Shown piece after piece: positions 7,438 through 15,589 of a stretch of DNA of 64,000 nucleotides (within the stretch, counting starts at the first letter, position 1; each line of letters starts with the position of its first letter). Below the pieces are notes generated by a model that ran no database searches, was not told where the DNA came from, and was given only the letters and a program-made list of their open reading frames with translations. The DNA comes from CAZCAQ01 sp964496905. GTDB lineage: Bacteria; Patescibacteriota; WWE3; UBA101185; UBA10185. The translations under genes and the position numbers were made by a program. The DNA is taken from contig CAZCAQ010000002.1 of the NCBI GenBank assembly GCA_964496905.1, forward strand, positions 1 to 64,000, in the 5' to 3' direction.

Positions 7438-8949
7438 TTATTTGAGACCTCGGATCGACTTGATCCAATCAAATTTTCGAAGCTCAGTGACAACTAAATT
7501 GAAGCCCGGGATTGCTTTAAATTCATCTGATAATTGACACATTTCACTTAAGACTGCTTTTTGGTCATCCTTTGATTTAGACTGTGGTAATTTACCTTTA
7601 TATTCAATTTCCAATTGAACCATTTGCTCACCGTTGCATTTATTTAAGTCGATACCTAAGTTATAATATCTTTGGCTTTTTTGGTTGTACAAAAATAAAT
7701 AATACTTCTTTCGGCAGTTGGTACCCACATAAACAATTTCTTTACTGACAAGTTCTGAATAATAGGCTAATAACAGTTCTAAGTCTTCTGATTTGAATTT
7801 TCTTTCTACTCTAAATTTGAATTCTTTTCTGGCAACTACAAAAGCGGACTTACCCTTATGCTTTTTCCCGTCTTCTTTAAATTGAACCATAAATTTGTCC
7901 TTATCAGGATGGCGAACAACATCGAAAGCAACTTTAATTTTTCCACAGTCTTCATAACCATAATAATCCATAAAATAGGTCCACCAAGAAATTTCGTGCT
8001 TGCCATCTAATAATTTAAACCCGGATATCCGATGGTTGAGGAGTCTGTCTCTAATTTCGGTTATTAATTCCAAAGGTTGAAGTGGGGTTATCTGCGCTTT
8101 CATTTCAAATTCTTCAGCATCAAATTCATTTTTAAACACTGTTTCCATGTTTCTTAAAGAATGCATCGGGGTGCTTTCGATAGACGGATCCGATTCCTTA
8201 TCAGGGGACTTCCAGCCAAACATTCTGATACTTTCCTTGCATATGGCTTCAACTTTTCCTTGTAAGGTGTCAATAGCAATTCCTCCCAAGTTTTGAATTA
8301 TTTTTTCAAGCTCTACAAACAATTCATCATTCGATTCAACTGATTTATATTCAATTTTTGCCAAAGGTTCCCTTCCTATTTCATGCCCGGTCCAAGGATT
8401 AGAGTATTGAAAAGCGTAATACCTAATATTGCGATCAATTGTAAGACGGCAATTAAATTCAGGATCTATGGAATGGAGGTGTTGGCGTTTAGTAATTATA
8501 GCCAACTGCGGATATAGTTCTAAATTGTCAAACTCAGCTGCGAGGTCAAGGGATTCCTTTTTTCCGAAACCTGTCTGATCACATATCCAGTTAGCTGATT
8601 CCAGCGGTCTTTTCAACTTTTCGACTAATGTACCATACGATGCTTGAGTTCGCTTTTTATCGATCTTTCCGTTCTGTCTAAATTTAATTTCAAAAAATAC
8701 CTGAGCATCTTGGTTAATTTTTAATGCATTGCCTGGTATATCTACCTTTTCATATTTCCGGGCTCTTATTAGACCTTTTTTATTTACTTCTCCATGACGG
8801 CCAAAATAAATGCTTTGCAAAAAAGTGGTATCTATACCTTCAGGACAATAAAGTGTGAACCCTCCCAGTAAATTTAAAAGACCCTCAATTTTATCTTCGG
8901 GAATTAAATATCTTTTTTCAGTTCTTTTGTCAAACACGTCCGTAGTCAT
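7438..8949 (-). CDS. Double triphosphate-tunnel protein (VTC domain plus CYTH-like domain)
   Basis: A 503-residue protein. The N-terminal half (about 8-245) matches the VTC polyphosphate-polymerase tunnel domain: EKRYLIP at 11-17, RARKYE at 62-67, FFEIKFRQNGKIDKKR at 85-100, KRQHLHS at 154-160, RLTIDRNIRYY at 168-178 and KIEYK at 198-202. The second half (about 290-455) has MVQFKEDGKKHKG, ARKEFKFRVERKF and LEIEYKG, resembling a second CYTH-type tunnel; this half is inference. No membrane segment is seen. VTC domains make polyphosphate from ATP; two tunnels in one chain is unusual. It starts 2 nt before the stop of the IucA/IucC-like gene. Confidence 0.75.
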   Translation of the reverse strand: MTTDVFDKRTEKRYLIPEDKIEGLLNLLGGFTLYCPEGIDTTFLQSIYFGRHGEVNKKGLIRARKYEKVDIPGNALKINQDAQVFFEIKFRQNGKIDKKRTQASYGTLVEKLKRPLESANWICDQTGFGKKESLDLAAEFDNLELYPQLAIITKRQHLHSIDPEFNCRLTIDRNIRYYAFQYSNPWTGHEIGREPLAKIEYKSVESNDELFVELEKIIQNLGGIAIDTLQGKVEAICKESIRMFGWKSPDKESDPSIESTPMHSLRNMETVFKNEFDAEEFEMKAQITPLQPLELITEIRDRLLNHRISGFKLLDGKHEISWWTYFMDYYGYEDCGKIKVAFDVVRHPDKDKFMVQFKEDGKKHKGKSAFVVARKEFKFRVERKFKSEDLELLLAYYSELVSKEIVYVGTNCRKKYYLFLYNQKSQRYYNLGIDLNKCNGEQMVQLEIEYKGKLPQSKSKDDQKAVLSEMCQLSDEFKAIPGFNLVVTELRKFDWIKSIRGLK

Positions 8950-8951
8950 AT

Positions 8952-10292
8952 TTATCGATAGGGAGGATTAATAAAAGGCACTGGCTCCATTATATTGTTA
9001 GTCATTATACCATCTTTATATAAATAATAAGTGTCCTTTGGGAAAAATTTATTAGCATCAACTTTAAGGTCGTCAATTACTTCCCAAAATACTTTTTTAA
9101 CAACACTTTCTAATTCTGCCAATGAGGCGGGGTATTTTATAGCAATAGCTAGAATAACCTCTTCCAGAGATTGATAGGCCATCCGGTGATCATAAAAAGA
9201 ACTATATTCCAACTGTCGGGTAAGACCATCTTGCCAGGCGGCAATCAACTTCGTTTCCGGAGGCAAATTGTCTACAAAACCTTTCTCGTTTCTAACCTCA
9301 GCGTCAACGATAACAGTTTGTAAATCACGATAGATAAATCTAGTTATATGGTAATTTTGGTCTAATTCTACCAGTACATTTTGTGGATGTGGTTCAAATA
9401 GTAATCCAAATTTAAATGCCATATAGAAGGCGTTATAAATATAGGGCTGGACTATCTTATTTTCAAAAAAGCCGACTGGGTTTAAGCCAGAACATTTGAT
9501 CAATTGCTCAATAATAAGTTCATTTCCAGGATTTTTAAAATCAGGCGAGTATAAACTAAATAATGGAATTATCCTGTGACAATTGTTAGAAATGGGAAAG
9601 GCTGTGTATTCACGATAGATATTCCCTAAATCAACTTGATCTTCATTGGTTACAGTACCTATGCATTCAGGGAAATAGGCAAATGTTGGAGGTAATTGAT
9701 TTAAAGGAATTGATTGGATAAGATCATGAATTATTTGACTTCTTTTTACAGATTTTTTTCCTAGATGACGGGTAAGTCGCCCAAGACGTTTACCAGACAT
9801 GTCAACTTTGACCATAAAACAATTTCCGTCTGCAACAATTAAAAGAGTTCTAGTAGATGCGGTAGGAATTGCAGTAAAAGTGCCCGCAATTTTTGATTTC
9901 AGAATTTTATTGGAACCTAAATTGCGGTAAGTTGCAAGCATATCCGGATGCGCAAAGAATGGTACACTACTGGGAAAATTATGAATCCAAATGTTTGTGG
10001 TGAGTTCAAGCTTAGACTGGTATATTTCTACTTCTTCCTCAGGCAGTAAAAAGTATGGGAGTTCAAAACTTTCGAGACCATCTAAAGGACGATATTTTTT
10101 AGCCACCTCTGAAAAATGGCGGAAAGAATGATAAGCGCCTTTGTTTACATATCTTTCTGTATAAATATGAAGTGATAATAAATCTGGAAACTCCATAAGC
10201 CAATCCTTTTTTGGCAGTCTTACCTTACGAGGTGGAAACTGACACAGTGCTTCAGTACCAGAAAGTGAAATTTTTATTAACTTACCGTACAT
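8952..10292 (-). CDS. IucA/IucC-like (NIS synthetase-family) ligase
   Basis: A 446-residue protein that I place in the NRPS-independent siderophore (IucA/IucC) synthetase family. Matches are the ATP-site motif STRT (146-149) after AIPTA, the following VKVDMSGKRLGRLTRH stretch, EPHPQN at 300-305 and YRD at 321-323, in the order seen in the family. These enzymes adenylate a carboxylate and join it to an amine or alcohol. It is about 130 residues shorter than typical members, and no siderophore transport gene is in the window, so the product need not be a siderophore. It is the first gene of the operon, behind a near-consensus promoter. Confidence 0.72.
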   Translation of the reverse strand: MYGKLIKISLSGTEALCQFPPRKVRLPKKDWLMEFPDLLSLHIYTERYVNKGAYHSFRHFSEVAKKYRPLDGLESFELPYFLLPEEEVEIYQSKLELTTNIWIHNFPSSVPFFAHPDMLATYRNLGSNKILKSKIAGTFTAIPTASTRTLLIVADGNCFMVKVDMSGKRLGRLTRHLGKKSVKRSQIIHDLIQSIPLNQLPPTFAYFPECIGTVTNEDQVDLGNIYREYTAFPISNNCHRIIPLFSLYSPDFKNPGNELIIEQLIKCSGLNPVGFFENKIVQPYIYNAFYMAFKFGLLFEPHPQNVLVELDQNYHITRFIYRDLQTVIVDAEVRNEKGFVDNLPPETKLIAAWQDGLTRQLEYSSFYDHRMAYQSLEEVILAIAIKYPASLAELESVVKKVFWEVIDDLKVDANKFFPKDTYYLYKDGIMTNNIMEPVPFINPPYR

Positions 10293-10298
10293 ATCCGT

Positions 10299-10326
10299 AT
10301 TTTAACGTGGTTTTTGGGCATGTCAA
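10299..10326 (-). promoter_or_regulatory. Promoter of the accessory operon (TTGACA-N16-TAAAAT)
   Basis: On the minus strand TTGACA (10321-10326), a 16-nt spacer and TAAAAT (10299-10304) precede the ATG at 10292 by only 6 nt. It is the best -35/-10 pair in the window with this leaderless geometry and drives the whole 10292-5747 operon. Confidence 0.75.
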
Positions 10327-10393
10327 TTAAAAACGATTTTGTTTGTTTTCGTGTTCAAGAACTTAAAGTATTGAACTTAAAAGTTGTGACTGC

Positions 10394-10894
10394 CTATAGT
10401 TTTTTTAATTCTGCAACAGTGACATATTTAAATCCTCTGGAGGCTAAATAAGCTGCCATTTTCTGTTGCTGAGCCCTTGGAAGATCTTTGGAAATGCTAG
10501 AAACGCCATATTTCTTTTTTAGTAGTTTAACCGTATTGATTTTGTCGAATTCTTCCATTTCCACGAACTTTCCCTCTAAAATCTCGCTTGGAATCCCCTT
10601 TTGGCGCATTTTCTTAATGATCAAAAGGGTCCCATCTGGTTTAGAAGAACTATTGTTGCCACGTAGAAAACTTTCAAAGTATTCTGTGTCATTAATTATC
10701 CCTGCGTTTATTAACCGTTCTAAAACAATGACCTTAACCTGTGCTTTTTCCTCTTGTGAAAGGTCATCAAATGAAGGTTTGGCTAGATACACATCAACCT
10801 TTTTGGAAATCTCATATTCCGTTTTTGGATATACAGCCAAAAGGTTAATGCAAGAGTTTAAAACAGTTTGGGCAGAAGTTTGAATTCTACTCAT
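10394..10894 (-). CDS. recX: RecX regulatory protein
   Basis: A 166-residue, all-helical, charged protein of the RecX family, which binds RecA filaments and modulates recombinase activity. The repeated three-helix RecX pattern is recognisable, for example LIIKKMRQKGIPSEIL in the middle and KMAAYLASRGFKY near the end. The start overlaps the last 8 nt of recA, the usual recA-recX coupling. A stem-loop (GTTCAA/TTGAAC) lies downstream, between recX and the accessory operon promoter. Confidence 0.9.
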   Translation of the reverse strand: MSRIQTSAQTVLNSCINLLAVYPKTEYEISKKVDVYLAKPSFDDLSQEEKAQVKVIVLERLINAGIINDTEYFESFLRGNNSSSKPDGTLLIIKKMRQKGIPSEILEGKFVEMEEFDKINTVKLLKKKYGVSSISKDLPRAQQQKMAAYLASRGFKYVTVAELKKL

Positions 10895-11996
10895 CAGTAT
10901 CTAGATTTGTGGTTACGGCTGCATCCTCTTCTCCGTTTTCACCGACCTTTAACATGTCGGCACCCTTTGTACCTATTTCGGCACGAACCAACTTTTCTAT
11001 TTCAGCTGCAATCTTTTGATCATCGCGCAAAAAGTCTTTTGCGGCTTCACGTCCTTGGCCTAACTTTGTTCCGTTGAATTCGTACCAAGCACCACTCTTT
11101 TTTACAATATTAAAGTTAACGGCAACATCAATTAAGCTGCCCTCTTTGCTTATACCTTCGGCAAACATAATATCAAATTCTGCGGTTTTAAATGGCGGGG
11201 CAACTTTATTTTTAACTACCTTAACTCGAACTTTAATTCCAACCGCATCATTTGCAACACCAATTGATTGAACTCTACGAATTTCCATCCTTACCGATGC
11301 ATAAAATTTTAGTGCGTTACCACCAGACGTAGTTTCTGGATTTCCAAACATGACACCGATTTTTGATCTAATTTGGTTTGTAAATATAACCGTACAATTT
11401 GACTTGGCTACGGCTCCAGTTATTTTTCTTAGAGCTTGGCTCATAAGCCTTGCCTGTAATGCCATGTGAGAGTCTCCCATCTCACCTTCAATTTCAGCTT
11501 TTGGAACAAGTGCGGCCACAGAGTCAATCGCAATTACGTCGACTGCATTAGACCTTATTAGTGTCTCAGCAATTTCCAAAGCTTGCTCACCCATATCTGG
11601 TTGAGAAACTAACAATTCTTTAATGTTCACTCCAGTTTTTTCGGCATAGACTGGGTCAAATGCATGCTCAGCGTCAATTAGGGCAGCAATTCCTCCACCT
11701 TTTTGGGCCTCGGCAATAATGTGTTGTACTAAAGTTGTTTTACCTGATGATTCTGGTCCGTATATTTCGACAATTCGCCCACGGGGAACTCCACCAACAC
11801 CAAGTGCTATATCAAGTGCAATTGAGCCAGTTGGAATTACTTTAATTTCTCTATCTAATGTTCTATCACCAAGACGCATAATGGAACCTTTTCCATATGA
11901 TTTTTCAATTTGGTCAAGTGCTGAAGTTAATGCTAGATTTTTATTTTTCTTTAAATCTTCCAACACTTTTGAATCGTTTTTGTTTGTAGTAGTCAT
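10887..11996 (-). CDS. recA: Recombinase RecA
   Basis: A 369-residue recombinase for homologous repair and strand exchange. Walker A GPESSGKTT, the catalytic DAEHAFD, VIAIDSVAALVP (Walker B) and the loop segment GNPETTSGGNALKFYASVRMEIRR region are all intact; no intein. An acidic tail follows, as usual. A TGATAGAAT extended -10 lies 9 nt upstream of the ATG. I see no recognisable LexA-type operator in that short region. Confidence 0.99.
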   Translation of the reverse strand: MTTTNKNDSKVLEDLKKNKNLALTSALDQIEKSYGKGSIMRLGDRTLDREIKVIPTGSIALDIALGVGGVPRGRIVEIYGPESSGKTTLVQHIIAEAQKGGGIAALIDAEHAFDPVYAEKTGVNIKELLVSQPDMGEQALEIAETLIRSNAVDVIAIDSVAALVPKAEIEGEMGDSHMALQARLMSQALRKITGAVAKSNCTVIFTNQIRSKIGVMFGNPETTSGGNALKFYASVRMEIRRVQSIGVANDAVGIKVRVKVVKNKVAPPFKTAEFDIMFAEGISKEGSLIDVAVNFNIVKKSGAWYEFNGTKLGQGREAAKDFLRDDQKIAAEIEKLVRAEIGTKGADMLKVGENGEEDAAVTTNLDTDE

Positions 11997-12005
11997 AATG
12001 GGTCT

Positions 12006-12014
12006 ATTCTATCA
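12006..12014 (-). promoter_or_regulatory. Extended -10 (TGATAGAAT) of recA
   Basis: On the minus strand TG-A-TAGAAT ends 9 nt before the ATG, giving a leader of only about 2-3 nt. The string matches the one in front of the cupin gene at 5289. Confidence 0.5.
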
Positions 12015-12041
12015 GTTATAAATTTTCGATCAAGGAATATT

Positions 12042-12060
12042 AGTCTAGTATTAATAGACT
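12042..12060 (-). other. Stem-loop between response regulator and recA
   Basis: A perfect 6-bp stem AGTCTA/TAGACT with a 7-nt loop lies 18 nt after the response-regulator stop. No T-run follows, so its role as a terminator is doubtful. Confidence 0.4.
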
Positions 12061-12077
12061 TTTGATTAACAAGGTTA

Positions 12078-12491
12078 TTATTCTGTAGTAGGAATGGTTT
12101 TTAGTGTTGAAGAATCGGTCTTTACAAAATATTTATCTATTTCTTTTATTAACTCTCTAGGAAGATATTTAGCCTTTAACAAATAACCGTCTGCACCAAG
12201 CTTATAGGTTTCTTTAGCAATTGTTTCTTCGCCTAAATTTGTTAGTAAATAAACTGGAACATCTATTAAGCTGGATCCTTCCGCCTTAATTTGTTTTAAA
12301 ACCTCTATGCCGGTTAATTTTGGCAACATTATGTCTAGTAAGACTAGATCATACTTTCCATCTTTAGCTTTTTCTAATCCTTCTTCACCGTCTACGGCAC
12401 TTACAACCTCATACTCAGCATTTTTTAAAACTTCTTCATAAAGTTCTCTAATGTATGCGTCATCTTCTATTAATAAAATTCGTCTTGACAT
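12078..12491 (-). CDS. CheY-like response regulator (receiver domain only)
   Basis: A 137-residue receiver domain with the acidic pair Asp10/Asp11, phosphoacceptor Asp53 (VLLDIMLPKLTG), LLTN for the conserved Thr and LLKAKY for the conserved Lys. There is no output domain. It lies 33 nt after the histidine kinase gene and has an AGGAGA ribosome binding site; the spacer holds a small stem-loop (AACTA/TAGTT). It is most likely the partner of that kinase. Targets unknown. Confidence 0.94.
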   Translation of the reverse strand: MSRRILLIEDDAYIRELYEEVLKNAEYEVVSAVDGEEGLEKAKDGKYDLVLLDIMLPKLTGIEVLKQIKAEGSSLIDVPVYLLTNLGEETIAKETYKLGADGYLLKAKYLPRELIKEIDKYFVKTDSSTLKTIPTTE

Positions 12492-12524
12492 TATTCTCCT
12501 AACTAGATGATAGTTTACTCACTG

Positions 12525-14072
12525 TCACTTTTTGTTAATCGGCAGCGAAAAATTAAATGTAGTTCCTTGGCCTTGAATACTGTCGACACTAATTTGGCCA
12601 CCATGCAATTCTACAATTTGTTTAGAAATAAACAACCCCAAACCTGTACCTTTTCTACCTGATGTTAACGCGCTGGTCGAAGTTCTATAGAACTTTTTAA
12701 ATATATGAGGCATTGCTTCTGTTGGAATTCCTACTCCAGTGTCTTTTACATGTACCATGACTTTATCGTCTACAAGTTCGGCTGTAATGGTAATTGAACC
12801 GTTAGGCTTATTGTACTTAATACCATTGTCTATTAAATTAGATAAAACCTCCGAAACCATTGTATGATCAACAAAAACGTCGGGGAGTTCAAAATTTGGC
12901 TTTATATATGTAACACTAATACCCTCTTGCTTTGAAATTTCAGTAAAGTTAGAAATGACATAATTAACAAGAGCTTCTAAGTTTTCAGCCTTCTTATTTA
13001 AAATTAGGCTTCCCTTTTCAATTCTAGAAACGTTTAACAAATTCTCAACCAAAATATGAAGTTGATCCGCACTTATAATAACTTTGCGTAAATATTTTTG
13101 CGCATCTTGCGTTAATGTAGTCATAACGCTTGAGTTTAGTAAGTCCAAATAACCTCTGATAGAAGTTAAAGGTGTTCTTAGCTCATGCGCGGCAATAGAA
13201 ACAAAATCCAGTTTCATATTCTCCAGTTCAATTTCCTTGGTAATATCTGTTAAGGTTACTATACTTCCAATATTTGCTTCGGAGCTTTCGGTTATAACAG
13301 CACTTACCATACGCACGTATTTTTTTACTCCATTGCGTGTAACTAAAGTAACACGGTTATTTGAGTAAACGTTTTTGTCGCTTGTGTTTTCAACAGTAGG
13401 GTTGTATTTTTCGCTATCCAAAGTAAATGTGTCATCAAAAAGTCTAACAATCTCATCAGCCTTTTTTTCGCGAGCCTCATCATATGTATAGCCAGTTAAT
13501 TCTTCCATCTTTTTGTTAAAAGTAATAATTACACCGTTTCTATCCACAGCAAAAACACCGTCACTTGTGTTGTATAGGGTAATTCTTAAAATATCCTTTT
13601 CGGCGGCTAAATCTACGGTTTGATGGGAAACACTCATGCTTAGAGCTTCTTTGGTCTTGTCCAAATCGGACATTAATTCTCTATATTTGGTCTCGAGTTC
13701 GGGTCGTGGAAGCAGTGAAATGCGATCATTTTTAAAAACTTCCATTGGCAAAAATTCAAGCAATTCTTCAAAATCTTTTCCTGGGCCTAGTCGCTCCTTG
13801 GTTTTGTTTACAAGATCTTCCAAGGTTAAAACAGCCTGATTTTCACCACGTTGATTAACGTCAGTGTGAAAAAGTAAATCTACCAATGCTTTTTTATCTT
13901 CGTGAGATAGCTCAGTTACATCGTAACCAGAAAGAGTATATTGAATATCAGAAAACCTACCTTTTATTAAAGTTTTAATTTTGGGATCCCCAAACATTAT
14001 AAGGCAGGCGTCAAAATACTGCGGAGTTACTATATCAAGCAAAGTATTCTTTTTAGCAAAAAGGGCAGCCAT
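12525..14072 (-). CDS. PAS-domain sensor histidine kinase
   Basis: A 515-residue soluble histidine kinase. The N-terminal 130 residues are an unrecognised helical domain; then a short coiled coil, a PAS domain (about 160-282), the phosphoacceptor domain with AAHELRTP (His296) and an ATPase domain with NLIDNGIKY, DTGVG and GTGLGLF. All motifs are intact. It starts 9 nt after gltX and is followed by the response regulator, forming a two-component pair just upstream of recA. A possible TGCTATAGT -10 overlaps the gltX stop. Confidence 0.93.
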   Translation of the reverse strand: MAALFAKKNTLLDIVTPQYFDACLIMFGDPKIKTLIKGRFSDIQYTLSGYDVTELSHEDKKALVDLLFHTDVNQRGENQAVLTLEDLVNKTKERLGPGKDFEELLEFLPMEVFKNDRISLLPRPELETKYRELMSDLDKTKEALSMSVSHQTVDLAAEKDILRITLYNTSDGVFAVDRNGVIITFNKKMEELTGYTYDEAREKKADEIVRLFDDTFTLDSEKYNPTVENTSDKNVYSNNRVTLVTRNGVKKYVRMVSAVITESSEANIGSIVTLTDITKEIELENMKLDFVSIAAHELRTPLTSIRGYLDLLNSSVMTTLTQDAQKYLRKVIISADQLHILVENLLNVSRIEKGSLILNKKAENLEALVNYVISNFTEISKQEGISVTYIKPNFELPDVFVDHTMVSEVLSNLIDNGIKYNKPNGSITITAELVDDKVMVHVKDTGVGIPTEAMPHIFKKFYRTSTSALTSGRKGTGLGLFISKQIVELHGGQISVDSIQGQGTTFNFSLPINKK

Positions 14073-14081
14073 TTGTATTAA

Positions 14082-15545
14082 CTATAGCATCTCATAACTT
14101 TTTTTTATACGTGAAATGCTGTTTTCTTTGCCTAACACTTCTAATATATCAAAAATTGGCGGAGTGGAGGTAATGCCTGTTATGGCAACCCGCAAAGTCA
14201 TAAATGCCTCCTTAGGTTTGTAGCCATACTGAATAAGAAAGTCATGAGAAATTTTGTCTAAATTTTGCTGATTCCAATCTTGTTCTAATACATCTTGATA
14301 TAGCGTGATGAATCTAAATAGCATCTCTTTTGCTTTTTCAACATTTCCCGCTTGAGAAGCTATAGTACTTATTTCCACTGCTGGATCTTGGTAAAAAAAC
14401 CCCACAAGCTCATTATATTCGACTAATGTCTTAATACGATCTTGCACTAAAGAAAGCACCTTTTTGTCGAAACTTTCGTTTTTTGACCGTAATAACGGAA
14501 TTCCAAACTTTTCGCTCCAATCTGTTAATTTGGCAAAAAGGTCATCAACAGTATGTGAACGAATATATTGCCCATTTAGCCATAAAAGCTTATCGCGGTC
14601 AAAAACTACTAAATCAGTTTTATGTATTTTCTGTATAGAAAAATCCTGCACAAACTCACCCAATGAATAAATCTCTTTTTCAGTACCAGGATTCCAACCT
14701 AAAAACATTAAAAAGTTAAGCAAGGCTTCTGGCAAATAACCTTCGCGCAAGAACTCACTCGCGTTAACGGCACCTTTTCGTTTAGATAGCTTTTTAGTCT
14801 CGCCTTTTTCTTTTAATAAAGGTACATGCGCGTAAGTTGGGATTTCCCAACCAAATGCTTTGTAAAGCAAAATGTGCTTAGGCGTAGACGGAAGCCATTC
14901 AACGCCTCGTAAAATGTGCGAAATTTGCATTAAATAGTCATCTACTACAACGGCAAGGTGATAAGTTGGAAAACCATCAGATTTTAATAAAACCTGATCA
15001 TCTAAATCATTTGAGGGAATCGTTATTTCGCCTAAAACTTGATCTTTAAAGCTAATTTGCTGGTCTGGAATAACATTCAGCCTAATTACGTAAGCTTTGT
15101 TTTGTTCCAAATTAGCAACTACTTCCTCTTTAGATAAATTTAAACATTTTTTGTCATATTTGGTTGCAACTATACCTTTTTGTTGCTGAGAAGCGCGCAA
15201 CTCATCTAAACGTTCTTTTGTGCAAAAACAGTAATAAGCATGTCCACTGTCTACAAGTTGCATTGCGTGCTTTTTATATAATTCAAGACGCTCAGATTGA
15301 ACATATGGCCCATAATCTCCACCAACATCAGGACCTTCATCCCAAGACAGGCCATAATCATAAATTGCCTGCATTAAGCGCTGTGTAGCACCTTCAACAA
15401 AGCGTTCTCGATCGGTATCTTCTATTCTTAGCACAAATTGACCGTTTTGATTTTTGGCAAGTGCATAGTTATATAAAAGCGTTCGCATACTTCCTATGTG
15501 ATATTCTCCTGTAGGGCTTGGCGCCATGCGAGTTCTTACTGTCAT
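14082..15545 (-). CDS. gltX: Glutamyl-tRNA synthetase
   Basis: A 487-residue class I synthetase that charges tRNA with glutamate. The HIGH motif reads HIGS (16-19) after APSPTGEY; the KMSKS motif reads KLSKR. The catalytic Rossmann fold is followed by the alpha-helical anticodon-binding half of the bacterial type. Whether it also charges tRNA-Gln cannot be told from this. The start has an extended -10 (TGTTAAAAT) ending 6 nt upstream and shares a short divergent promoter region with the gene at 15590. Confidence 0.98.
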   Translation of the reverse strand: MTVRTRMAPSPTGEYHIGSMRTLLYNYALAKNQNGQFVLRIEDTDRERFVEGATQRLMQAIYDYGLSWDEGPDVGGDYGPYVQSERLELYKKHAMQLVDSGHAYYCFCTKERLDELRASQQQKGIVATKYDKKCLNLSKEEVVANLEQNKAYVIRLNVIPDQQISFKDQVLGEITIPSNDLDDQVLLKSDGFPTYHLAVVVDDYLMQISHILRGVEWLPSTPKHILLYKAFGWEIPTYAHVPLLKEKGETKKLSKRKGAVNASEFLREGYLPEALLNFLMFLGWNPGTEKEIYSLGEFVQDFSIQKIHKTDLVVFDRDKLLWLNGQYIRSHTVDDLFAKLTDWSEKFGIPLLRSKNESFDKKVLSLVQDRIKTLVEYNELVGFFYQDPAVEISTIASQAGNVEKAKEMLFRFITLYQDVLEQDWNQQNLDKISHDFLIQYGYKPKEAFMTLRVAITGITSTPPIFDILEVLGKENSISRIKKSYEML

Positions 15546-15551
15546 GAGAGG

Positions 15552-15559
15552 ATTTTAAC
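15552..15559 (-). promoter_or_regulatory. Extended -10 of gltX
   Basis: On the minus strand TG-T-TAAAAT ends exactly 6 nt before the gltX ATG, implying a leaderless mRNA. Confidence 0.5.
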
Positions 15560-15572
15560 ACAACAAAGCTTG

Positions 15573-15581
15573 TGGTAACAT
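15573..15581 (+). promoter_or_regulatory. Extended -10 (TGGTAACAT) of the 15590 gene
   Basis: TG-G-TAACAT ends 8 nt before the ATG at 15590; TTAACA lies 15 nt further upstream as a possible -35. This supports the ATG at 15590 rather than the GTG at 15572, which would lie inside the promoter. Confidence 0.4.
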
Positions 15582-15589
15582 TAAGTAGA

